A stretch of DNA of 64,000 bases from a virus, in the IMG/VR virus record IMGVR_UViG_3300031576_000001, positions 62,001 through 126,000 of that record, one strand, 5' to 3'. The position numbers were made by a program, and so were the translations under genes. Below are positions 34,371 through 41,735 of this stretch, piece after piece; position 1 is the first letter of the stretch; the number at the start of each line of letters is the position of its first letter. The notes under the pieces are model-generated. The model was not told the origin of the DNA and searched no databases. It worked only from the letters and a program-made list of their open reading frames with translations.

Positions 34371-34709
34371 TCAGGGGTTTAGAGGGCAACCGAGGGTCGT
34401 GGCAGTCTTGGCAACCTCTTCGGGTGTGGGGGTACCAGCCCTCCAAAGCCAAAGGGTCGTGTTGACGTGCCAGTCCCTTACCCCAACGATACTCACGGGG
34501 TCACCCCCGCTGACCTTACAGTAGTTCACCTTGTCGGGCGTGGTGAGGTGTTTGTAGGAGCACCACGACCCAAAGGCTAGCAGGGTAAGGGCTACCGCCA
34601 GACTCCAGAAAGCCCAGGCGTCACCATCGTACAGGACAACCGAGGTTGTGTGGGGCAAACCGTCGTGCTCACAGTGGGGGCATTTGGCTGTGGTTTTCTG
34701 TACTTGCAT
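34371..34709 (-). CDS. single-span membrane protein with C-terminal Cys (family member 1), 112 aa
   Basis: ATG at 34709; a longer in-frame start at 34811 lacks support. The protein has CPHC near residue 10, a hydrophobic span (WSLAVALTLLAFGSWCSY), then a globular part with Cys in NYCKVSGGD and the ending KTATTLGCPLN. The second-half layout (Cys, beta strands, helix, x-x-GC, short tail) recurs in four other small leftward genes at 41.7-42.9 kb. Probably anchored in the inner membrane with the Cys pair outside. Confidence 0.6.
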   Translation of the reverse strand: MQVQKTTAKCPHCEHDGLPHTTSVVLYDGDAWAFWSLAVALTLLAFGSWCSYKHLTTPDKVNYCKVSGGDPVSIVGVRDWHVNTTLWLWRAGTPTPEEVAKTATTLGCPLNP

Positions 34710-34902
34710 GGTACGAGAGTACACCGAAAGCCACCGCGTAAGCAGCCTCTTCCCAGAGAGCGTCATAGCCCCTCGCCACGCACAGTGCCTTCTCGGTCCC
34801 CTTTGCGTCAACCGCTACGACCATGAGCCCTCTTCGGAAAAGAGCGTAGCCCAGCGTCAGGGCAGTCTTTATTGCAGCCTCTTTGGCTTGCTGAGAGGTC
34901 AT
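34669..34902 (-). CDS. hypothetical protein, 77 aa
   Basis: Small alpha/beta protein with a basic-hydrophobic centre (ALFRRGLMVVAVDAKG). ATG at 34902; the 3' end overlaps the 34709 start by 41 bases. No strong Shine-Dalgarno is seen. It is short and has few distinguishing marks, so it is only moderately supported by codon pattern and packing between neighbours. Confidence 0.45.
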   Translation of the reverse strand: MTSQQAKEAAIKTALTLGYALFRRGLMVVAVDAKGTEKALCVARGYDALWEEAAYAVAFGVLSYHASTENHSQMPPL

Positions 34903-34927
34903 ACAAGGGCTCAGCCTTCCAAGGTTA

Positions 34928-36175
34928 TCAGGCTAAAGATAACCAGGAACCGTCCCGTATACCCTCGGGTTTCGTAGCCACGGGCGCGCTCGCCCCGGGG
35001 GACAGCCTTTGGTTGTCCGTGATCAGGTGCCACCCCTTTTGAAAGCCTAGCTCGGTCAGGGTTTGCAGGTTGGCTAGCAGCACGGAGCCCTCCAACGCCT
35101 TGCTGTTCTCTTGGTAGTGCTCGAACCAGCGGACCCCGTACTTGCCATACACAGAGGCAGGCGTGGGGGTGTAGGGTGGCTTCTCGCCCGTGACAATCTG
35201 ATAGCCCAAAGAGTTACACAGGTGGACGTAGACCCTCTCCGAGTTTTCCGTGTCCCACACGTCCAAACCAAACTCGTCCTCTTCGATAGCCTGGGTCATC
35301 TGACCCCCAGCCGCCATCCCCATGTCCACGTTGAGCGACGCCAGCATGAAAGCACTGGTCTCTTCTGTGCCCCGCTCCATGTCGCAGTTGAGCCTGGTGT
35401 CCAGGGTGTAGTCACTGAGAGCTATCGCCCCCTTGGTCACGTTCTCCCCCCAGGCGCACCCAATGGGTACCGTGCTCGACTCGAAAGCGCTGTAGTTCAC
35501 GGTCATGCCCCCGCTACTCTCTGAAATGGTTGTGATGCCACCCTCGAAGGACTGACCCGTACCCCCCCCCTTGCGACTCCTGGTAAAGCCCCGGAAAGTC
35601 TGAGCCATGACAGGGAAGCGAGCCTCGTAGACTTCGCGCTTCATGGGGAAGACTTCGATCTGAAGACCCCCGAAGCTCTCTTTGCCCGAGAGTTGAGACT
35701 CCACCGTCCAGCCTTGACCCAAAGGCGCCGCTACGAACTGGCGGATCTTCCCCTTCTCTACGCAGAAGCCGTCAATCCAGGGCTGCTTGGGGGCGACCAT
35801 GTAGTCCTTCTCACGCAGCCCCGCGGACCACTCTTCCCCGGTCACGGCTGACCTCATACCCGCCGCCACCTTGATCGCAAAGGGGTAGTGCGCCCTGCGG
35901 TCACCCGCGTACCCTGCCTTGAAAGCGATGTAGAGCGCCTCCGCTTGGTACATGGGTAGGAAGATACCCCCGTGTTTGTTCCACTCGGGGGGTACGCGGT
36001 CCTTGTAGCGGTCAACCTCCCTGAGAGGGAAGGCGCCCAGCCCGGGAGGTAGCCGGTGGGTCTCGTCGTTGTCGGGGAGCCTCAGCGTGCGTTGAAAATC
36101 CAGGGTGAGGTTTGCGTTTGCGTGCCCGACCTTACCGGAGAGGTCAAAAACAAGGGTTTCATTGTGTATCCTCAT
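34928..36175 (-). CDS. conserved uncharacterised protein, 415 aa
   Basis: The N-terminal half (TLRLPDNDETHRLPPGLGAFPL, GGIFLPMYQAEALYIAF, MVAPKQPWIDGFCVEKGKI, FVAAPLGQGWTVESQLSG) matches an uncharacterised bacterial family I recognise from cellular genomes but cannot name. The C-terminal half is probably beta-rich. TAGGGT lies ten bases before the ATG and may be a -10 box for a short leader. Two in-frame TTA codons (plus-strand 34940-34942 and 34934-34936) lie in the last four codons. It is by far the largest gene of the island and looks host-derived. Confidence 0.7.
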   Translation of the reverse strand: MRIHNETLVFDLSGKVGHANANLTLDFQRTLRLPDNDETHRLPPGLGAFPLREVDRYKDRVPPEWNKHGGIFLPMYQAEALYIAFKAGYAGDRRAHYPFAIKVAAGMRSAVTGEEWSAGLREKDYMVAPKQPWIDGFCVEKGKIRQFVAAPLGQGWTVESQLSGKESFGGLQIEVFPMKREVYEARFPVMAQTFRGFTRSRKGGGTGQSFEGGITTISESSGGMTVNYSAFESSTVPIGCAWGENVTKGAIALSDYTLDTRLNCDMERGTEETSAFMLASLNVDMGMAAGGQMTQAIEEDEFGLDVWDTENSERVYVHLCNSLGYQIVTGEKPPYTPTPASVYGKYGVRWFEHYQENSKALEGSVLLANLQTLTELGFQKGWHLITDNQRLSPGASAPVATKPEGIRDGSWLSLA

Positions 36176-36229
36176 CTTGGGGGCTACCCTACCATGGAAC
36201 CCACCCCTTGTCTAGCCTGTCAACCCTCC

Positions 36230-36433
36230 TCACCACGACGTTACACCAGAGTCCCCCGGGCTTAGAGTGTGCTCGATCCTAGCCCGGAGGGCATAGGCAC
36301 GGTCAGCCTCTTGGTGTCGCTCTGGAGTCAAATTTGGGGCACCCAGGTTGATCCGGTTCAGGATGAACGCTGAGAGGGACTGAACGAGAAGTTGACCCTC
36401 ATCGGGCGAGAGGGTGATGGTGATGCTTAGCAT
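36230..36433 (-). CDS. hypothetical protein, 67 aa
   Basis: Starts MLSITITLSPDEGQLLVQSLSAF and is otherwise helical. GGAAGGTAGAG just upstream of the ATG is a plausible ribosome binding site. Small, soluble and unrecognised. Confidence 0.5.
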   Translation of the reverse strand: MLSITITLSPDEGQLLVQSLSAFILNRINLGAPNLTPERHQEADRAYALRARIEHTLSPGDSGVTSW

Positions 36434-36447
36434 GGTGCTCTACCTTC

Positions 36448-36768
36448 CTAGGCGGGCCTTCCGCCCTTGAACTTGAGTTTCAGGTCGTTGTGCTGCAACA
36501 CAACCTTGTCGTGGTCGCTGTAGCCTAGCTGAACCCACTCCAAGAGTTGAAGCTGTACACCCTTGCCAGAGGTGCTCACCTTGCGTGTAGGTCCACGTAG
36601 GCTGTTGATGACCAACAGCGCACACCAACCCTCTTTGCCAGGCTGCCGCAGGTACCGGTGTGCTGCTCGGCGGGCGCTAGTCTTGCTACGCCAGTTACCC
36701 AGGACAGCGCTACCGACCCAAGTGTCAGCCCGGCAGCCTATCACGGCGTACCAGTAAACGTGTTGCAT
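36448..36768 (-). CDS. basic hypothetical protein, 106 aa
   Basis: Rich in Lys, Arg, Trp and Tyr (SKTSARRAAHRYLRQPGK), so nucleic acid binding is possible. GTGTAACGG stands six bases before the ATG, similar to GTGTAC strings before neighbouring starts. It ends 15 bases before the 36433 start. No named family is recognised. Confidence 0.5.
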   Translation of the reverse strand: MQHVYWYAVIGCRADTWVGSAVLGNWRSKTSARRAAHRYLRQPGKEGWCALLVINSLRGPTRKVSTSGKGVQLQLLEWVQLGYSDHDKVVLQHNDLKLKFKGGRPA

Positions 36769-36794
36769 GAGGCTCCGTTACACCGTGGCAAAAA

Positions 36795-37172
36795 TTACCG
36801 TCCCTTGGTGCCAGGGATACTGATCTCGTGGAGGCAGCGTGCAGCGGTACTCACCGCAAGGTAAAACTGCGACACGGCAAAGGCGCGCTCACCAGGGATG
36901 GTAGTCGGGCTGAGATCGATCACGGTTTGGACCCCCCCGTGTGAGGGCAACAGGTTGATCGTAGCCGTAGCCCAGTCAGGGATACCGGCGGCGGGCGAGT
37001 AGCCAAAGGTAAGGGAGGTCTTCTCACCCCTCTTTAGCCGGGCTTCGCAGAGAACAGCCAACTCCTCTGCGAAAGGAGCCCCCTCAAGGTACAGGTTGTA
37101 CCCCAAGTCAAGGAGGTCAAGGGCTTGCGTGGCGATCTGGTTCGCCAACTTGTTGAGTCGAGGTTTTTTCAT
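36795..37172 (-). CDS. hypothetical protein, 125 aa, split from the upstream gene by TTA
   Basis: ATG at 37172 is preceded by AGAAGGAGGGG, the best Shine-Dalgarno in the leftward island. The canonical frame runs on upstream into the 37388 gene, but an in-frame TTA at 37191-37193 lies 18 bases before this ATG. I therefore treat it as a separate gene. The product MKKPRLNKLANQIATQALDLLDLGYN is helical at first, then beta-rich. Function is unknown. Confidence 0.65.
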   Translation of the reverse strand: MKKPRLNKLANQIATQALDLLDLGYNLYLEGAPFAEELAVLCEARLKRGEKTSLTFGYSPAAGIPDWATATINLLPSHGGVQTVIDLSPTTIPGERAFAVSQFYLAVSTAARCLHEISIPGTKGR

Positions 37173-37190
37173 GTGGCCCCTCCTTCTACG

Positions 37191-37388
37191 TAACGAGTAG
37201 ACAGTGACCGGCTGGTCGTACCCCACGGTCACGTCGTAGCGCTTTGTGCCGTCGTGCAGGGTGAGGTACACTTTGCCCTGGCTCTTGTAGACCTCCAAGA
37301 CTTCGCCCTTGGCGACGCCCTCGGGGAGGTACATCTTTACGATCTCAGCCTTGTAGACGTGGGCGGCACAGGTTTCGGTGGTGTTCAT
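37191..37388 (-). CDS. small KOW/SH3-like protein, 65 aa, ending at TTA
   Basis: ATG at 37388 follows leader element C. The sequence GVAKGEVLEVYKSQGKVYLTLHDG is a small beta-barrel pattern like the 33311 protein. Coordinates here end at the in-frame TTA (plus-strand 37191-37193), because the bases after it are a perfect Shine-Dalgarno and a new ATG. Under the standard code the two would form one 197-residue ORF with an improbable SLRRRRGH junction. Confidence 0.65.
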
Positions 37389-37393
37389 AACCC

Positions 37394-37424
37394 CTCTTAC
37401 GCTAGTCCACGCTCAAGATTCACG
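37394..37424 (-). promoter_or_regulatory. conserved leader element, copy C
   Basis: Leftward CGTGAATC, 14 bases, GCGTAAGAG, 5 bases, ATG at 37388. The TGA of the upstream 37638 gene is embedded in CGTGAATC, so the box overlaps that gene's stop. Confidence 0.6.
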
Positions 37425-37638
37425 CCTTATTGAGGGCACCGCAGAGAACCTCTTTGCGACACTTGGGGCACACCCTGTAAGGACTGTACGCCGGGTGTGC
37501 CTCAACGGGGTCAGAGGTGGTTGGCTGTGTGCAGAGCCCGCAAACCTCTGGCAAGGGGGGCAGATGTCCCTCTACTTGTAGCGCCAGATGTAGGATCTCG
37601 TCCGCCACCGTCCTGAGAATCTGAGCGAACCTACGCAT
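37420..37638 (-). CDS. small zinc-ribbon protein, 72 aa
   Basis: ATG at 37638 (MRRFAQILRTVADEI). A helical N-terminus is followed by CGLC...CPKC, two CxxC pairs spaced about 20 residues apart, a classic zinc ribbon. It may be a nucleic acid or protein-binding regulator. It is the first gene of the leftward run; the rightward 37683 gene begins 45 bases away on the other strand. Confidence 0.6.
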   Translation of the reverse strand: MRRFAQILRTVADEILHLALQVEGHLPPLPEVCGLCTQPTTSDPVEAHPAYSPYRVCPKCRKEVLCGALNKA

Positions 37639-37682
37639 GACGCGGGCACTACACCCTTTGCTCCCCTCTCTTAGCAAGAACC

Positions 37683-38189
37683 ATGTCAGGGGTACTTTTT
37701 TACCGCGGTCAGCAGCTAGGGCGTAACGACCTCAACCTCTTCTTGACCAACGCCAGCGACCACCCCACGCAAGCCGCTGAGATTTGGTACGCCCTCTATG
37801 ATTTCACCACGGGCTTTGAGTGCCTCGTAGGAGACGAGCGCCGTACTCCCCTCATGCCCAGCCTGGGTGAGTACTACGCCTCGGTCGTGATCCCTACGGA
37901 CGCCAGGATCGGGGGCTACAGGGTACGGTGGTTCTTCCGAGAGACCGTGGGCTCACCGCTGCAATCCGTGGTCCAAGAGTTTCAGGTTATCGACAAAAAC
38001 CAGTTCAGTCCGTCCGTATTCAGTGACACCATGACGGATTTGATACGTCGTCTGCGTATTCTGGTCCGAGATAACTGCTTGGATGGGGCAGAAACTATTG
38101 AAATTGTGATTGACCAGGACCAGAAAGAGATTACACTGGAGGATCTCTGGGACGCACTTCATGACCTCTCCCCCCTCCCCCCATCCTGA
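37683..38189 (+). CDS. N-terminal part of a fractured tail/baseplate protein plus N-intein
   Basis: Residues 1-131 are N-extein. They contain a beta-sandwich related to the 32468 protein (GEYYASVVIP, VRWFFRETVGSPLQ) and end in LRILVRDN. Residue 132 is Cys1 of an intein (CLDGAETIEIV), and only 37 intein residues follow before TGA. The C half is encoded at 39066. Splicing would join LVRDN to SPDQNYRFVPP, a junction that reads through naturally in baseplate-type proteins of large phages. Expression of a functional protein therefore requires trans-splicing. Confidence 0.8.
   Translation: MSGVLFYRGQQLGRNDLNLFLTNASDHPTQAAEIWYALYDFTTGFECLVGDERRTPLMPSLGEYYASVVIPTDARIGGYRVRWFFRETVGSPLQSVVQEFQVIDKNQFSPSVFSDTMTDLIRRLRILVRDNCLDGAETIEIVIDQDQKEITLEDLWDALHDLSPLPPS
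38076..38186 (+). mobile_element. split intein, N-terminal half (37 aa)
   Basis: The segment starts with Cys and shows block A (C-L-x-G-x-E-T-I-E-I), then QKEITLEDLWDAL, the start of the usual second strand and helix. At 37 residues it is far shorter than the roughly 90-100 residues of common N-inteins and resembles the atypical split class typified by AceL-TerL. Confidence 0.8.
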
Positions 38190-39075
38190 ACTGGTACCCT
38201 ACTTGGAAAAGCACCAAATTACTTGGGAAGTGTTCTCGAACACACGTCTTAAACCACGTAGCGTGGTAGCTAAGAGACGCGCGATTGTCACTGAGATACA
38301 CGAAACTGGAGCAACCTGGGCGCACATGGTGGCGATTACGTGTTTGAGTCAAGGGTCGATTCAACGCTTGAGTCAAGCTAAAGGTAACCCTCTAGTGAAG
38401 CAACGAAAGCAACAAATTGCAGCAGAGCTTGGACGCCAAGGGAAAGGTGCTAAAAAGCCGTGGTTGACCTTGAAGCTCCAAGCTGATTGGGAATCTGGAA
38501 AGTTCGACTTCCACAAAGGGCGTATTCGTCCACAGTTTGAAGTAGACAAGATTCAAGCGTCTTGGGCGGACCCTGCACGACATGATAACCAAGCTCAAAT
38601 GATGAAGTCTTGCTGGCAAGACCCTAACTTTCGAGACAACCTTCTATCTTTTCACCGATCTGACACAGAACGGGTAAAACGCTCCCAGGCTCAGGCCCAG
38701 CGTATGCTCGATCATCCTGCAACTTACATGGGGGGCCGTGGCGAGTATGTTTCAACACAAAAAGCTACAGTATCTAAAACCTGGGTGCGTAGTTCTTTTG
38801 AGAAGCGGTACGTTGAAATACTAGAACGCGACCCAACTGTTCTTTCTTACGAGTATGAGCCTCTTTATGTTTTGCCGGATGGTAGGCACATCCTTCCTGA
38901 CTTTCTAGTGCGCTATCGGGACGGAAAGCAAGAGCTTGTTGAGGTTAAGGCTAAGTGGGTACTTGCTATGCCTGTCACATATAAAGCACAAGTGCGCCTA
39001 GCACTAGCGCGAGAGCTTGCAAATAGAGAAGCACTTGCCTTTAAAATCGTTACGGAGAATGACCTGTGGCCTTGA
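38161..39075 (+). CDS. free-standing homing endonuclease, PD-(D/E)XK type, inside the split intein
   Basis: ATG at 38161 is preferred; upstream in-frame sequence contains a TTA at 38131. It encodes 304 residues. The N-terminus includes an HTH-like DNA-binding region (WAHMVAITCLSQGSIQRLS), the middle is basic, and the C-terminus has a nuclease core: SSFEKRYVEIL, then LPDFLV and LVEVKAKW, giving the D...E-x-K arrangement. It overlaps the N-intein ORF by 29 bases and the C-intein ORF by 10. A nuclease ORF between split-intein halves is the known fractured-gene layout. Base composition is more AT-rich than its neighbours. Confidence 0.85.
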   Translation: MTSPPSPHPELVPYLEKHQITWEVFSNTRLKPRSVVAKRRAIVTEIHETGATWAHMVAITCLSQGSIQRLSQAKGNPLVKQRKQQIAAELGRQGKGAKKPWLTLKLQADWESGKFDFHKGRIRPQFEVDKIQASWADPARHDNQAQMMKSCWQDPNFRDNLLSFHRSDTERVKRSQAQAQRMLDHPATYMGGRGEYVSTQKATVSKTWVRSSFEKRYVEILERDPTVLSYEYEPLYVLPDGRHILPDFLVRYRDGKQELVEVKAKWVLAMPVTYKAQVRLALARELANREALAFKIVTENDLWP

Positions 39076-39440
39076 CTACTATTGAACGTAACCAAATACG
39101 TGCAGCATACCGGACAGGGCGACTAACCACCTGGGCTGTAAATAAAGAAGGGCAACGAGAGCTTCAACCTATCCAGGCTGTACACCAACACAACTTGCAG
39201 TCTGATGACTTGTACGCCGTTACCACAACACGGGGCACATCGTATATGACTGGGGGTCACCGGGTATTTCGCACCCCCACATTGAAGGTAGAAGCGTGCT
39301 CTTTGACGCAAAACTTCACTGTCCTTGGCGAAACCATCGTGACCTCAAGACTTGTCGGTAAAGCCAGAACGGTCTATGACTTGACTGTAGGTGTGTGGCA
39401 CAACTTCAGGTTGTGCCGTAGTGGGTTGGTGGTGTCAAAC
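39066..39440 (+). mobile_element. split intein, C-terminal half (125 aa)
   Basis: Contains block B (YMTGGHRVF, with Thr-x-x-His), the linker region without any endonuclease domain, and the C-terminal block TVYDLTVGVWHNFRLCRSG ending VVSN before Ser+1. The penultimate residue is Ser rather than the usual His, which may slow splicing. Confidence 0.8.
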
Positions 39441-40004
39441 TCACCGGACCAAAACTACCGCTTCGTCCCCCCCTCTAGGGAGGCTACTATCTCTCAGTTC
39501 AATCGTGTCTTTGGTTTTCTGTGGGAGGATTACGAGATGGACGAGTATATTCAGCGCTCGCTCGACCTGATCATCGCGTCCCCACCTCGTACACCTTTTG
39601 CCAGCGTCGAGCAAATGATAGTGCAGAAGAGGGAATGGACAACACTGTTGCTTACAGGTGCGGCAACATTTGCAATAAGGGCAATGATGCTAAACTGGAT
39701 TGCGAATGAATTTGATTTTTCCGTGGGGGGTATCTCTCTAAACATAGAGAAGTCGTCTAAGTACGAGAGTGCGAAAGGTAACTTTGAAGAGGAGTTTACC
39801 CGCCAGCTAGAACAAAGTAAAAAAACGGTACTGATTATCAGAGGGCTACAGCAGCCCCGTTTCGGAATCGGCGTGAGATCCTCCTTCGGGAGTTTTGTGG
39901 GTAGAAATGTGGTAACCCCTCGTAAATTCATAGGTTTCTTAGCTCTGGTATTGGGGCTATTGCACTTACACTACAGTGGTGCTACCGTACTGGTGTGTCA
40001 ATAA
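39066..40004 (+). CDS. C-intein plus C-terminal part of the fractured tail/baseplate protein
   Basis: GTG at 39066 starts a 125-residue C-intein, followed from Ser+1 (39441) by the C-extein: SPDQNYRFVPPSRE, a helical core, FDFSVGGISLNIEKS, LIIRGLQQPRFGIG and the terminal PRKFIGF. The extein belongs to a structural family of large phages whose members, as I recall, end at this last motif. In-frame TTA at 39939-39941 follows IGF directly; the 20 residues after it contain a second TTA and look random. The 3' end was rebuilt by the endonuclease inserted next to it. Confidence 0.8.
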   Translation: MALTTIERNQIRAAYRTGRLTTWAVNKEGQRELQPIQAVHQHNLQSDDLYAVTTTRGTSYMTGGHRVFRTPTLKVEACSLTQNFTVLGETIVTSRLVGKARTVYDLTVGVWHNFRLCRSGLVVSNSPDQNYRFVPPSREATISQFNRVFGFLWEDYEMDEYIQRSLDLIIASPPRTPFASVEQMIVQKREWTTLLLTGAATFAIRAMMLNWIANEFDFSVGGISLNIEKSSKYESAKGNFEEEFTRQLEQSKKTVLIIRGLQQPRFGIGVRSSFGSFVGRNVVTPRKFIGFLALVLGLLHLHYSGATVLVCQ

Positions 40005-41362
40005 AAGGCTCCTGTTTGTGCCCTTGCTGTGGAAAAGACATGGCACCCCATGCAATACATGGTCACACCGCGGTCTGTGAGGCTTGGAAAGCGTCTCGTG
40101 GGAAACCCTGGCCCCAGTTCAAATACAGTTACAGTCGTGCGAAGTACCTACCTGGCTTGGTGGAGGGTGTAGACTTTCTTCGATGCCACGTTTGCCTAAC
40201 CAATGGTTGGGACTTCAGGTTCAATCGTCTAGTGCAGCACTTGGCAATCCACGGGTTGTCTGAGTCGGAGTACTTGAGCCTATTCCCAAGTAAGCTCGTG
40301 CGTTTGGCACTGACCAACGAGCGTCGCAAGGCTTCTGTTCGTGCGAAGTACGGAGTAGACTTCATCGCGCAAGTCGAGGAATGTAAAGAGAAGTCGAGGA
40401 ACACCATGGTAGAACATTATGGTGTTCCCTCAGCTATGCAGTCCGAAGATGTCCGAGCGAAAGCCACTAAAACCAACCTTGAGCGGTATGGTTCGGAAAA
40501 CCCGTTTGGTTCCAAAGAGGTTCAGAAGAAAATACGAAAGACCCTTTTGTCTAAGTATGGGGTTGCGAATCCCCAACAAGTGTCTGACATACGAACCAGA
40601 ACGCTACAGACTAACAAGGAACGGTACGGGTCGGAGCACTTCTTCCAAACGCCTGATTTTGACACGGTACGAGCGGCAACGTGCCAAGAGCGTTATGGTG
40701 CTCCTCACCATATGCAATCGGTTGAGGGTCGGGCCAACCATGAAGCGGCATTCATTGCAAAGTACGGGGTACCTAACCCATTTCTTATCCCTGAGATACG
40801 GGACCGTGCTTATGCCACTAATGTAGCTAACCATGGGGGCGTACACGCCCTTGCACACCCGGACGTGATTGCAGCACGGAAAAGAAACCTCTTGGCACTC
40901 TACGGCGTGGATAACATATCTAAGGTGCCTGCAATCAAGGACAAAATCATAGCAAAAGTGCGTGCCAGCTTCTCTGGTGCCCCTAAGAGAACTACACCCG
41001 AGCGGATAGTTGAGGGGTTCTCACCTGAATGTGTGGTTTATTCAGGTGATTGGTCCTACTGGGTTACATGGGCTAACGGCTACCATAAGAACCCAGACTT
41101 TGTGATTCTCACCCCGCAACAGTTGGAGGAGTACAAGGCTGGCGCAGTCCTGAATGCCCTCCGTACTAGTAAGGTTATTGAGGTCAATGGGGACTTTTGG
41201 CACACTAAGTACAGAGGTGTGACACGAGAGGAGCGGGAACAACAATTCTTTGAGGGTTACGCTTCCATAGGGGTAACCTGTCTCATTCTTTGGGAGTTGG
41301 ATCTTTACGCTTCAACGTCAGACGCTATACGTGCCAAAGTTGAGGCATTCTGTTGTTCCTAA
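39995..41362 (+). CDS. homing endonuclease, zinc fingers, KYG repeats and Vsr-like nuclease core
   Basis: 455 residues, start GTG or ATG near 39995. The N-terminus holds zinc-finger-like CPCCGK...H...C and CHVC...H...H motifs. The middle contains about nine repeats of the type RYGxxNPxQ (KYGVDFIAQ, RYGSENPFG, KYGVANPQQ, RYGSEHFFQ and others), a DNA-binding module common in such nucleases. The C-terminus has NPDFVIL and VIEVNGDFWH, the catalytic core of the Vsr-like EDxHD family. It was inserted just before the last eight codons of the 39066 gene, which are duplicated beyond its end. No in-frame TTA. Confidence 0.85.
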   Translation: MSIKGSCLCPCCGKDMAPHAIHGHTAVCEAWKASRGKPWPQFKYSYSRAKYLPGLVEGVDFLRCHVCLTNGWDFRFNRLVQHLAIHGLSESEYLSLFPSKLVRLALTNERRKASVRAKYGVDFIAQVEECKEKSRNTMVEHYGVPSAMQSEDVRAKATKTNLERYGSENPFGSKEVQKKIRKTLLSKYGVANPQQVSDIRTRTLQTNKERYGSEHFFQTPDFDTVRAATCQERYGAPHHMQSVEGRANHEAAFIAKYGVPNPFLIPEIRDRAYATNVANHGGVHALAHPDVIAARKRNLLALYGVDNISKVPAIKDKIIAKVRASFSGAPKRTTPERIVEGFSPECVVYSGDWSYWVTWANGYHKNPDFVILTPQQLEEYKAGAVLNALRTSKVIEVNGDFWHTKYRGVTREEREQQFFEGYASIGVTCLILWELDLYASTSDAIRAKVEAFCCS

Positions 41363-41735
41363 GTAAGAGATCCCAAATCGGGCCTCGCAAATTTATAGGT
41401 TTCTTATCTGGTAAGCTGTCAGCTAAGCCTGGTCTGTCAGTGCTAGCCGTCACGGGGCATACCCCGCCTCTACGCAAAGCGTGCTTGGTCTCTCTGCGTA
41501 GCCACCTGTGGGCTTGTCTCTTCAAGAAGCCCTTGGTCTTGCTACCACACCCCCGGCACATTTTGCAGCTACAGCTAACGTAAGCTCTCACGTCCCAAGC
41601 CCCTGTGGATAACTTGAAGCCGTGTGCGCGACGTAGTGCTTGGTACTCAGGTCCATCTTTCAGGGAGCATCCTGTCTGGTCATACGCTCCGGTAACAGAA
41701 GAGTTCACGGCTCTTTTGCTTTCACGGACACACAC
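41325..41735 (-). CDS. possible Cys/Arg-rich protein
   Basis: Leftward ORF of 136 residues with CSCKMCRGCG followed by a strongly basic helix (LKRQAHRWLRRETKHALRRG). A GTG is the only long start. In-frame TTA (plus-strand 41364-41366) would end it 1 base from the convergent endonuclease stop. Its 3' part runs antisense over the displaced relic at 41383-41406, which weakens the case. A small zinc-binding protein is plausible but not secure. Confidence 0.4.
   Translation of the reverse strand: MCVRESKRAVNSSVTGAYDQTGCSLKDGPEYQALRRAHGFKLSTGAWDVRAYVSCSCKMCRGCGSKTKGFLKRQAHRWLRRETKHALRRGGVCPVTASTDRPGLADSLPDKKPINLRGPIWDLLLRNNRMPQLWHV
41383..41406 (+). pseudogene. displaced 3' end of the tail/baseplate gene
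   Basis: Eight codons encoding PRKFIGF followed by TTA are repeated here from 39918-39941. The copies differ at two third-codon positions (CGT/CGC, TTC/TTT) and diverge immediately after the TTA. This is the original gene end, cut off when the endonuclease inserted with its own recoded copy. Confidence 0.75.

Noticed and set aside
39942-41383. Group I intron containing the endonuclease ORF
   Set aside because: The upstream copy already restores the gene end, the duplicated codons would not be needed with splicing, and the nuclease ORF fills nearly all of the insert.
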